Part shown: positions 25,210 through 32,973 of the stretch, piece after piece
Layout of the letters: each line of letters opens with the position of its first letter
How positions within the stretch are numbered: position 1 is the stretch's first letter
Assembly: GCA_038531745.1 (NCBI GenBank)
Contig: JBCBBJ010000005.1
Location: 140,275 to 204,274 of the forward strand
Source: CALLPQ01 sp038531745
GTDB taxonomy: Bacteria > Pseudomonadota > Alphaproteobacteria > Caulobacterales > Parvularculaceae
Direction of reading: 5' to 3'
Length of the DNA stretch: 64,000 bases
Made by a program: the position numbers and the translations under genes
The notes under the pieces: generated by a model
The model's database searches: none
Told to the model about the DNA's origin: nothing
The model's input: the letters and a program-made list of their open reading frames with translations, nothing else

Positions 25210-26238
25210 TTATCGCTCCGTCAGTTTGAATTCGATCCGCCGGTTCTGGGCAAGCGAGCCGGAATCGATGCCGCGCACCAAAGGATAGGTTGAGCCCGCG
25301 CCGGTGGCGAGAAGTCGGCGCGCCGGGACGCCCGAACGGGTCAGAAAGTTGACCACCGAGATCGCCCGTTGCGCCGACAGTTCCAGATTGGAGTCAAAGA
25401 ATTGACGGCAGCCGGGGCCAAGACGCGTGGCGTCGGCGTGGCCGTCAACGCGCAAGACCCAGTTCAGATCGCTGGGCAAATCGCCCTGAATTTCCTTCAG
25501 CGCGGTGGCGAGTTTCGTCAGCTCCCCCTTGCCGGCCTCGCCAATGGTGGCGGAACAAGAGCCAAACAGAATATCGCTTTCGAAAACGAAACGATCACCA
25601 ACAACCCTCACGTCTGCCCGGTCGCCCAATGCTTCGCGCAAGGCTTCGAAAAAGCGCGAGCGCACCTCCTGCAATTCCAACACCTTGCGGGACAAGGCCG
25701 CGTTTAGTCGCGAGGAAAGGTTCTCGATTTGCGCCTGCTGTTCCACGTCTTTGGCTTCCGCGGCGTCGAGCGCCTCTTGCAGGCTGGCCAGCTGGCGGCG
25801 CAGGGCAGCAAGCTGCGCGTTCAGGGTGGCAATCTCGCTTTTCTGGTCTTCGGTGAGAGCTTTTTCAGCCTCCAGCTCATCGGCGCTGGCGGCAACGGCG
25901 GCGGCGCTGGTGGCGAGTGCGGCGGTCAGACCGGCCAGCTCTTCGTTTTTTTCGCGGATCGTGTCTTCCAGCGACAGAATATTGGCGTTGAGATCGTCAT
26001 TGCGTTTGCGCGCCAGGCCCAATTCATCATTCAGGGCATCGATCTGCGCGATCAAGCGCGCCAGTTCGGAATCCTTGTCGGACAATTCGCGTTTGACGCT
26101 TTGCAGGCGGTCGCCCAGGTAAAACTGCGCCACCACAAAGATCGACAACACAAACATCATTACCAAAAGCAATGTGGACAAGGCGTCCACAAAGCCCGGC
26201 CAGATATTGCTCTCCGAGCGGTTTCGCCGGCGTGCCAT
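25210..26238 (-). CDS. OmpA/MotB-like peptidoglycan-binding protein with coiled coil
   Basis: 342 residues. A single N-terminal membrane helix carries an aspartate (D18 in WPGFVDALSTLL) at the position where MotB and TolR/ExbD bind the proton. Residues 45-205 form a long coiled coil. From about 215 to the end is an OmpA-type domain with the peptidoglycan signature NLELSAQRAISVVNFL and GAGSTYP. It pairs with the MotA/ExbB-like gene six bases upstream. Together they look like a proton-driven stator anchored to the cell wall. No flagellar or Tol/Ton partner is next to it. Confidence 0.88.
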   Translation of the reverse strand: MARRRNRSESNIWPGFVDALSTLLLVMMFVLSIFVVAQFYLGDRLQSVKRELSDKDSELARLIAQIDALNDELGLARKRNDDLNANILSLEDTIREKNEELAGLTAALATSAAAVAASADELEAEKALTEDQKSEIATLNAQLAALRRQLASLQEALDAAEAKDVEQQAQIENLSSRLNAALSRKVLELQEVRSRFFEALREALGDRADVRVVGDRFVFESDILFGSCSATIGEAGKGELTKLATALKEIQGDLPSDLNWVLRVDGHADATRLGPGCRQFFDSNLELSAQRAISVVNFLTRSGVPARRLLATGAGSTYPLVRGIDSGSLAQNRRIEFKLTER

Positions 26239-26244
26239 GGCCTG

Positions 26245-27198
26245 CTACTCCCCGCTGCTCAGGCGAACGAGGGTGCGGTTGAGGGCGCGAATTTCTTCTT
26301 TGATCTCGGTGGATTGACCCGACTGCGCCTTGATCTGCGTTTCGGTGTTGGCCGCCAGTGCCGCCTCGAGGCTTTGCAGCGCGGCGAGCATCTCCCCATT
26401 GTCCGCAGCGTGCAGATTGGCATTGGTACCGCTGCCGGGCGCGTTGGCGCTTACCGAGGAAATGCCTGACAAATAGTCTTCAAGATCGGAATAGAAACGA
26501 TTTTGCGCCTGCCCCGCCTGCAGGTCGAGGAAACCGATAATAAGGGAGCCGCCAAGGCCAAAAAGCGACGATGAAAACGCCGTGCCCATTCCTGATAAGG
26601 GCTCGCGAAGATTGGCGATCAATTGGCCAATGGCGTCTTCGGCGGCGCCGCCCGTATTGGCGAGGCCGCTGATCGTATCGGCAACGGAATTCACGGTTTG
26701 GAGGAGGCCCCAAAACGTACCAAGCAGGCCGAGAAATACCAGGAGGTTCGAAATATAGCGGCCCATCTCGCGCCCCTCATCCATGCGGGTGCCGATGGAA
26801 TCGAGCATAGCGCGGGAGGTTGCCGGGTTCAGGAGGCCACCCTGTTTTTCCCAGTCCATAAGCGGGCTGACGATTCCGCGGATCAGGCTTGGCTCGCGCG
26901 GCAAGCGGGCGCGGCTGGAATCGGCAGCTTCCTGGAAACTCTCCACCCAATTGACTGCGGAGCCGATCACCATGGGTTGGCGTAGATTGAAAATGATTCC
27001 CACCACCAGCACAAAAATGATGATGCCATTCAGGGCAACATTGGCGCTGAACGCGTCCACCAATAGCTGGGAGGGTTGGGGGCTGAACGGCGACAGATAA
27101 TAGACAACCGCGCCGATGATCACCAGGAACACCAGCATGTTGAACACATACCCACCCGGCTTTGAAAACCGGATTGCTCGACCGAATTTGCGCGCCAT
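26245..27198 (-). CDS. MotA/TolQ/ExbB-like proton channel protein
   Basis: I start it at the ATG at 27198 (MARKFGRAIRF...), with a GGGG site upstream; the longer frame adds 23 atypical residues. About 317 residues. Membrane segments lie near 17-36, 47-66, 157-177 and 213-235, with a cytoplasmic loop of roughly 90 residues between the second and third, as in the MotA/ExbB superfamily. The third segment, NLLVFLGLLGTFWGLLQTV, has the conserved GTFxG look of the family. It should form a ring around the OmpA-like partner encoded next. The process it drives is unknown. Confidence 0.87.
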   Translation of the reverse strand: MARKFGRAIRFSKPGGYVFNMLVFLVIIGAVVYYLSPFSPQPSQLLVDAFSANVALNGIIIFVLVVGIIFNLRQPMVIGSAVNWVESFQEAADSSRARLPREPSLIRGIVSPLMDWEKQGGLLNPATSRAMLDSIGTRMDEGREMGRYISNLLVFLGLLGTFWGLLQTVNSVADTISGLANTGGAAEDAIGQLIANLREPLSGMGTAFSSSLFGLGGSLIIGFLDLQAGQAQNRFYSDLEDYLSGISSVSANAPGSGTNANLHAADNGEMLAALQSLEAALAANTETQIKAQSGQSTEIKEEIRALNRTLVRLSSGE

Positions 27199-27526
27199 AC
27201 CTGCCCCATCGTACTTGTTAAATCGGCGCTCGCCCGGCGGCGCGCTGCCTCTTGCCCACATCGGCACAATATCACGAAAATTATCGGCATCGAAAGGTGT
27301 TTTGCGGTTTTACGCTGGGGTGGGCAGCGCCTGCGGCGGCGTTTGAGGACGCTTTGACCGCCAGGCGGGTCGAAAGGGCAACAGGTTGGCCCGCCGGATT
27401 TGGGTTGGCGCCTTGAAACCGGTCCTTTCGGCTCTCCATTTGGCGTCCCGCTCACGAACTTGTAACGGCGCGGTGCTATGGCTATGCCGAGCGCACCGGC
27501 CAGGCCATGGTGACCGGGCAAAATCA

Positions 27527-29827
27527 GTGGGCAACGGGACCAGCATTTTGGATATTTTTCCGGTCATTATGTGCGGCGGGGCGGGCACCCGGCTTTGGCC
27601 GGCCTCACGCCCGAACAGGCCGAAACAGTTTCTGCCCCTGGTGGGGGCACAAACCCTGTTCCAGGCAACGGTGGCGCGGTGTCTTGCGCTCCCCTTTGTC
27701 AGCCGCCTTGTTATCGTCGCCGGGGCCGGGCATGGGCCCCTCATTGCCCGTGATCTTCATCGCTTGGCCCAATCCAACGCCAAGGCGCTGCCAGACATCG
27801 AAATCCTGTTGGAACCGGAAGGACGTGATTCCGCCCCGGCCATCGCGGCAGCCACGGCAGCCATCGCGCGCACCCACCCCGACGGTATTGCGGCCATCAT
27901 GGCCTCCGACCATCATTTGCCTGATACCACCGCATTTGCGCAGATCATTGCTCAGGCGGCTCAAGCGGCAAAACCGACCGGGGCCAACCAGCACGGCAAA
28001 ATCGTCACCATGGGGATCGTTCCGACGAAACCGACCTCTGCGTATGGCTATATCCGCCCCGGCGCCCCGACCACCAATGATCATTCCGGACCTGATGCGC
28101 CTGCGTGCGCCGTCGCTGCGTTCGTGGAAAAACCTGATTTGCAAACGGCTAAACGCTATATCCGCGAGGGATATTTGTGGAACAGCGGCAACTTTGTTTT
28201 TGCCGCCCACACCATGGTCCGCGCGCTCCAAACCCATACGCCGGAAATTATGGCCTGCGCGGTTGAGGCGCTTGAGACCAGCACCCCAACCCCCTATGGC
28301 CAGCGGTTGGGCGATGCGTTTCGCGCCGCGCCCAAGATCTCCATCGACTACGCGGTCATGGAAAAAACCGATGCTGCCGCTGTTATTCCGGCCAATCTCC
28401 CTTGGTCAGATTTAGGGGCGTGGGATGCCGTCCACGGGGCCCATGACCATGATGATCACGCCAACGCGGTTAGCGGCGATGTTTTTATTCATGATACGGC
28501 GCATTCTATGATCAGCGCGGCCCCAGGCGTCACTGTGGCGGCGGTAGGTGTGTCAAATCTCTCAATCATCGCCGACGCAGACAGCGTACTGGTTTGTGAT
28601 CTTGAAAAAGCCCAATCGGTCAAGGGCGTGGTGGACGGGCTAAAGAAAGCCAAGCACCGGTCTATAGATTGTGCGGCGCCGGCCTCGCTTTCCGGGGTGT
28701 CGGCAAGCTTATGGCGCTGGCTCACGGTGAGTGCTTTGCCCTTGTGGGCCAGTCTTGGTACGGATCATCAGGGTTGGGGATTTTATGAGCTATTGTCCCA
28801 GGCGGCGGCCCCCGAACGGGTGAACCGCCGAATGCGGGTGCAGGCGCGTCAAGCCTATGTTTTTGGGCGCGCGGCTAACTTGGGCTGGCTGGGTAACGGG
28901 TTGGGGCTCACCGCCCACGGGCTCGCCGGGCTTGATACTTATTATCAGCAGCCGGATGGTTTGTACCGGGCGCTCGTTGCCAATGATGGTACCATCATTG
29001 ATGACCGGGTACTTGTATATGATCAGGCATTTGCGCTCCTGGCCCTGTCGGTGGCAGCGACAGCTGATCCGCAGGCGGAGGAAAAGGCCCTCGCCCTGCT
29101 TGATCGGCTGGAAACCCATGCCGGCCACCCCGCGGGCGGCTTTCGGGAGGCGGCGGGCGAGCCGTTTCAGTCCAACCCGCATATGCATTTGTTTGAAGCG
29201 AGCCTTGCCTGGCTTGAGGTTGGCAAAGATGCGCGCTGGCATGATTTCGCCGAAGCGCTTGCCAGCCTCGCCCTGACAAAGCTTATAGACCGGACGGGAA
29301 GTTTTATCCGGGAATTTTATCACGCCGACTGGTCACCCAAAGTTGGCAGCCAAGGCGGGGTCATTGATACTGGCCATCAATTTGAATGGGCGTGGCTACT
29401 CCAGCGTTGGGCAAAGATCAGCGCTGATCAGGCGGTGCTATCGGCGGCCCATCGTTTATACGCCGCCGGCGGGCGCGGTATTGATCGCGCGCGTAATGTG
29501 GCGATTGATCAGCTCACCGACGGGTTTGAGCGGATAACGGGCCGCGCGCGTCTTTGGCCACAAACCGAACGCCTGAAGGCGGCGCTTGCTTTGGGTGAAG
29601 CGTGTATGGGTGCAGAAAATGAACTGGCCCAGCAGCGGCGCTATTTTGGTGATGCCTTGCAGGCCGCACAATCGCTACAACGCTATCTCAACACCCCCAT
29701 TGTAGGGTTGTGGTGGGATAAGAATAACGAAGATGATCAGTTTACGGATGAGCCCGCTAGCGGTAGCACATTTTACCATCTGATCGAAGCCATCGCGCAA
29801 TTGCGCGAGACCGCCGCGCGCCTGTAG
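27527..29827 (+). CDS. Fusion of mannose-1-phosphate guanylyltransferase and AGE-family isomerase
   Basis: Residues about 10-350 are a GDP-mannose pyrophosphorylase: GGAGTRLWPASRPNRPKQF, the substrate loop EPEGRDSAPA and FVEKPD. Residues about 385 onward are an (alpha/alpha)6-barrel of the N-acylglucosamine 2-epimerase/mannose-6-phosphate isomerase family, with GHQFEWAW, RLWPQTERLKAA and STFYHLIEAI. The fusion could turn fructose-6-phosphate into mannose-6-phosphate and make GDP-mannose, with phosphomannomutase supplied elsewhere. Classical bifunctional enzymes of this pathway use a cupin isomerase instead. The GTG at 27527 is chosen because upstream sequence is atypical; no strong binding site is seen. 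Confidence 0.87.
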   Translation: MGNGTSILDIFPVIMCGGAGTRLWPASRPNRPKQFLPLVGAQTLFQATVARCLALPFVSRLVIVAGAGHGPLIARDLHRLAQSNAKALPDIEILLEPEGRDSAPAIAAATAAIARTHPDGIAAIMASDHHLPDTTAFAQIIAQAAQAAKPTGANQHGKIVTMGIVPTKPTSAYGYIRPGAPTTNDHSGPDAPACAVAAFVEKPDLQTAKRYIREGYLWNSGNFVFAAHTMVRALQTHTPEIMACAVEALETSTPTPYGQRLGDAFRAAPKISIDYAVMEKTDAAAVIPANLPWSDLGAWDAVHGAHDHDDHANAVSGDVFIHDTAHSMISAAPGVTVAAVGVSNLSIIADADSVLVCDLEKAQSVKGVVDGLKKAKHRSIDCAAPASLSGVSASLWRWLTVSALPLWASLGTDHQGWGFYELLSQAAAPERVNRRMRVQARQAYVFGRAANLGWLGNGLGLTAHGLAGLDTYYQQPDGLYRALVANDGTIIDDRVLVYDQAFALLALSVAATADPQAEEKALALLDRLETHAGHPAGGFREAAGEPFQSNPHMHLFEASLAWLEVGKDARWHDFAEALASLALTKLIDRTGSFIREFYHADWSPKVGSQGGVIDTGHQFEWAWLLQRWAKISADQAVLSAAHRLYAAGGRGIDRARNVAIDQLTDGFERITGRARLWPQTERLKAALALGEACMGAENELAQQRRYFGDALQAAQSLQRYLNTPIVGLWWDKNNEDDQFTDEPASGSTFYHLIEAIAQLRETAARL

Positions 29828-29834
29828 AGCGCGG

Positions 29835-30004
29835 TCGTTTCAATTGCAGTCAACTTTCATCCTTCGAGACGACCGCTGACGCGCTCTCCTCAGGATGAGG
29901 TCATGGTTTTACTGGGAGAACTTAATCCTGCGGCGCCCAGAGGGTCTTTCGAAGGACGAGTTTTTCGACTCAAATTGAGACGGAAGTGCTTTCGCTAGAG
30001 CGCC
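29835..30004 (+). repeat. Dispersed intergenic repeat, copy B
   Basis: Plus-strand copy of the element whose other copy lies, inverted, at 4704-4883. It runs from TCGTTTCAATTGCAG through CATCCTTCGAGACGACCGCT and a TCCTCAGGATGAG block to AAGTGCTTTCGCTAGAGCGCC. It fills the gap between the convergent GDP-mannose fusion gene and the response-regulator gene. Its right end supplies the stop codon of the regulator gene (TAG on the minus strand at 29995-29997), so the insertion or its edge has shaped that protein's C-terminus. Confidence 0.85.
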
Positions 30005-30684
30005 AATCGATAGCCGCCGCTTTCGGTCACCAGGATCGTCGCATTGGACGGCTCGGGCTCAATTTTCTGGCGCAGGCGATAAACATGGGTTTCCAAGGTG
30101 TGGGTCGTCACGCCGGAATTATACCCCCAGACCTCGTCAAGCAGCACATCGCGGCTAACCGCTTTGCCCCCGGCCCGGTACAGAAATTTCAGGATTGAGG
30201 TTTCTTTTTCCGTGAGACGGATTTTCTTGTCTTCTTGCGTCACCAGCATTTTTACCGCCGGGCGGAATTCGTACGGGCCAACTTTGAAGACAGCATCTTC
30301 GCTTTGTTCATGGCTTCGCAAATGGGCGCGTACTCTGGCCAACAGCACCACAAATTTGAACGGCTTGGTGACATAATCATTTGCACCCGCATCTAACCCC
30401 AAAATGGTGTCGGCTTCGCTATCAGCACCGGTGAGCATAATGATCGGCGACTTAAACCCGTTTTTACGCATGATCCGGCACGCTTCGCGCCCGTCCATAT
30501 CGGGCAGACCCACATCAAGCAGCATCAAATCGATATGCGCTTCTTCCTTTGCGGTCTCAATCGCCTCATGGCCGGTGGCTGCGCACGCCACATCAAACTC
30601 ATCGCTCAACTCAAATTGATCAAGCAAGGTCGAGCGCAACAGCTCGTCATCATCAACTAGCAAAATTCGTTTGGCTCGAGCCAT
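29995..30684 (-). CDS. OmpR-family response regulator, no adjacent kinase
   Basis: 229 residues. The receiver domain has the acidic pair at D11-D12, the phospho-acceptor D57 in LLDVGLPDMDG, the T/S position in MLTGAD and the conserved lysine in VTKPF. The C-terminal winged helix (LTEKETSILKFLYR...GVTTHTLETHVYRLRQKIEP) is OmpR/PhoB type. No histidine kinase gene is nearby. A perfect 16-bp palindrome lies 70 bases upstream of the start and may be its own operator. The stop codon lies inside the dispersed repeat. Confidence 0.93.
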   Translation of the reverse strand: MARAKRILLVDDDELLRSTLLDQFELSDEFDVACAATGHEAIETAKEEAHIDLMLLDVGLPDMDGREACRIMRKNGFKSPIIMLTGADSEADTILGLDAGANDYVTKPFKFVVLLARVRAHLRSHEQSEDAVFKVGPYEFRPAVKMLVTQEDKKIRLTEKETSILKFLYRAGGKAVSRDVLLDEVWGYNSGVTTHTLETHVYRLRQKIEPEPSNATILVTESGGYRLAL

Positions 30685-30753
30685 CGTCCCTATCCTTTTT
30701 CGTCCCGTCCCCAGCGGACACCATGCGAAATGTTGTTGTGGTAATCAACATTC

Positions 30754-30769
30754 ATGTAACGCGTTACAT
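30754..30769. promoter_or_regulatory. Perfect palindrome ATGTAACGCGTTACAT
   Basis: A 16-bp exact inverted repeat in the divergent gap between the response-regulator gene (starts 70 bases to the left) and the L,D-transpeptidase gene. Immediately to its left is a second inverted repeat, AATGTTG ... CAACATT, with a ten-base loop (30729-30752). The arrangement suggests a dimeric regulator binding in a two-way promoter. The regulator is unknown; OmpR-type proteins usually prefer direct repeats. Confidence 0.5.
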
Positions 30770-30939
30770 TTCGGAAAAAATAGCGTGCTGGGTCGCCAAA
30801 CGGAAAAAACAGCCTTCCACATTCGGGTCAGCGGACCGTGATTGAAAGATGGCAATGGGATGCAAGGCGTGTTCGTAATCGCCTTTTGACTCAAGTGACT
30901 ACTTGTAAGACCGCCAGCAACGACCAACGTGAAAAACTA

Positions 30940-31446
30940 ATGATGCAATCAGAAATTCTCGTACAGGCCTCAACCTTAACATTTGGGGCGGTGGGCACCA
31001 TCCCGTGCGCGCTTGGCCCCGCAGGGATCACCACGGCCAAGACGGAAGGGGATGGCGCCACCCCTGCGGGCGTGTTCGCCTTGCGCCGCGTTCTTTACCG
31101 GGCCGATCGGCTCGCGGCCCCGCAAACGTCGCTAACCACGATGGCAATCCGTTCCGATGACGGATGGTGTGATGACCCCGATGACCAGCGGTACAATCGA
31201 CCCGTCAGGTTACCCTATGGCGCGCGCGCCGAAACGCTTTTTCGCGATGATCATGTCTACGATATTTGCGTCATTCTGGGGCACAATGACGACCCTCCAG
31301 TCCCCGGTAAGGGGAGCGCAATTTTCTTCCACCTCGCGCGTGAAAACTATCAGCCTACGGAGGGGTGTGTGGCGATCCGTCTTGACCACATGCTTGCCGT
31401 CTTGTCCGCGTGCACGCCGAAAACATTTATGCGTATCGAGGGATGA
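30940..31446 (+). CDS. L,D-transpeptidase catalytic-domain (YkuD-like) protein
   Basis: I start it at ATG 30940 (MMQSEILVQ...); ATG 30943 is equally possible, and the longer frame from 30838 is atypical. About 168 residues. The active-site block is visible: HLARENYQPTEGCVAI, with His and the nucleophilic Cys of the YkuD fold. Such enzymes form 3-3 cross-links in peptidoglycan or attach proteins to it. No signal peptide is seen in this frame, which places it in the group of small L,D-transpeptidase-like proteins whose location is unclear. Confidence 0.85.
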   Translation: MMQSEILVQASTLTFGAVGTIPCALGPAGITTAKTEGDGATPAGVFALRRVLYRADRLAAPQTSLTTMAIRSDDGWCDDPDDQRYNRPVRLPYGARAETLFRDDHVYDICVILGHNDDPPVPGKGSAIFFHLARENYQPTEGCVAIRLDHMLAVLSACTPKTFMRIEG

Positions 31447-31483
31447 CGCGGCGACAGTCCGGTGGGCTGAGGCTTAAATCCCC

Positions 31484-32179
31484 TCAAACCTCTGGGCGGG
31501 GGCCAAAGATGGCGGTGCCGAGGCGCACATGGGTGGCGCCGAGTTTGACCGCGTCCAGATAATCGGCACTCATGCCCATACTGAGGCAAGGCAGGTCATT
31601 GTCGGCGGCAAGGCGGGCCAGCAAGGTAAAGTGTGGCGCGGGCACGGCATTCTGTGGCGGAATACACATGAGCCCGCCGATGGCCAAACCAAACTCTTCA
31701 CGGCACTGATGAATAAAGGCCGGGGTGTCCGCGGGGGTGACCCCGGCTTTTTGCGCCTCCTCGCCCGTATTGACTTGAACAAACAGGGTTGGCGCGCGGC
31801 CCTGTTTCTGGATTTCGCTGGCCAAGGCCCGGGCGATTTTGGGGCGGTCCACCGTCTCAATCACATCGAACAGGGCAACAGCCTCCTTGGCTTTGTTTGA
31901 TTGCAGTGGCCCCACCAGATGCAAGGTCAGATCGGGGAAGGCCGCGCGCAATTCGGGCCATTTGGCTTGCGTTTCTTGCACGCGGTTTTCTCCAAAGACA
32001 CGGTGCCCGGCGGTAAGCGCCCGGCGCACATGGTCGGCGGGGTGTTTTTTGCTCACGGCCACCAGCGTGACCGGGGCTTGACTGGCGTCGCGCCCGGCCA
32101 GGTCCATGGCCTTGGCAATCTCTGCCTGCCGCGCCGCCAAGCATTCTGCAGGGTCAATCTCGCGCATCATGTCCGCCAT
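31484..32179 (-). CDS. YggS/PLPBP-family pyridoxal-phosphate homeostasis protein
   Basis: 231 residues with an alanine-racemase-type N-terminal TIM barrel only. The PLP lysine is in LVAVSKKHPADHV, and HLVGPLQSNKAK and the SMGMSADYLDAVKLGATHVRLGTAIFG block are intact. The protein keeps pyridoxal phosphate and amino-acid pools in balance and has no known racemase activity. The ATG at 32179 and another three codons later are both possible. Divergent from the ThiE/TenI-like gene, 64 bases apart. Confidence 0.93.
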   Translation of the reverse strand: MADMMREIDPAECLAARQAEIAKAMDLAGRDASQAPVTLVAVSKKHPADHVRRALTAGHRVFGENRVQETQAKWPELRAAFPDLTLHLVGPLQSNKAKEAVALFDVIETVDRPKIARALASEIQKQGRAPTLFVQVNTGEEAQKAGVTPADTPAFIHQCREEFGLAIGGLMCIPPQNAVPAPHFTLLARLAADNDLPCLSMGMSADYLDAVKLGATHVRLGTAIFGPRPEV

Positions 32180-32243
32180 GGGGTTCTGATCCTAAAGGGT
32201 TGGGGCTCTTGCCCGGGGTTTGCGACCCCCTCATGATACGGTG

Positions 32244-32927
32244 ATGGTAAAAAATCCAGCATTGGCTGAGCGGCAATCCTTTTTGCGGTCCTTGGGCACG
32301 CTCGCCACGCAGGCGCGCCAAGTCGGGGAGGCCCGGGTGAGCGAGGCTGGACCATGGTCCCGCCATGGTGCCCCGTCATATCGGCTCCTGGTGCTTAGCC
32401 ATGCCGCCCGCTTGCCGGGGCTGGCCAGTCTGATCCCGCATTTGCCGCGGGACTGCGCGATTGTCTTTCGCGATTATTCTGATCCCGAAAGGGCTACCGT
32501 GGGCAGGGCCCTTCGGGGCTTGTGCGCGCGCCACGCAGTTGGCTTTTTCGTGGCGGGCGATGTGGCCCTTGCGCGCCGTCTCGGGGCTGATGGGTTCCAC
32601 GTTCCTGGCTGGCTTTTGCCCCATGTGGGGTCCTGGTCCGGCTTTTCAGGGCTGGTGACCGCGGCGTGTCACCGGCCGGGTGATTTACAGCGGGCCGCCC
32701 GCGGCGGGGCCCATGCAGCGTTGCTTTCCCCGGTCTTTCCGACCCAAAGCCATCCGGGGGCCCCGGCGCTTGGGCGGCAGCGATTTTTGGCCTGGGCGGC
32801 GCGGTCGCCTTTGCCGGTGTTCGCCCTTGGCGGTGTCACGGTGGATAATGCCGCCGGTTTGCGCGCACCGACCATGGCAGGGTTAGCCGTAATTGGCGCC
32901 GTGCACATGCCGTTACCATTGCGTTAA
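32244..32927 (+). CDS. Thiamine-phosphate-synthase/TenI-like TIM-barrel protein
   Basis: About 227 residues from the ATG at 32244. The C-terminal half matches ThiE/TenI: DGFHVPGW, TAACHRPGDLQRAARGGAHAALLSPVFPTQSHPG, and FALGGV near the phosphate site. The N-terminal 45 residues are not typical, and the classical ThiE motif around QLR(D/E)K is replaced by IVFRDYS. It may be a degenerate family member with a role other than thiamine synthesis; no other thi gene is nearby. Confidence 0.75.
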   Translation: MVKNPALAERQSFLRSLGTLATQARQVGEARVSEAGPWSRHGAPSYRLLVLSHAARLPGLASLIPHLPRDCAIVFRDYSDPERATVGRALRGLCARHAVGFFVAGDVALARRLGADGFHVPGWLLPHVGSWSGFSGLVTAACHRPGDLQRAARGGAHAALLSPVFPTQSHPGAPALGRQRFLAWAARSPLPVFALGGVTVDNAAGLRAPTMAGLAVIGAVHMPLPLR

Positions 32928-32973
32928 CCACACTGGCGGTAAAACGCTGTAAAAAGTTTTGACGAGAGTAAGC

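Noticed and set aside
24735..27198. Zorya-type defence system suggested by a MotA-like and an OmpA/MotB-like pair
   Set aside because: Neither ZorC, ZorD nor ZorE-like genes are present, and the flanking genes are a small membrane protein and an aspartic protease. A housekeeping stator-like cluster fits better.
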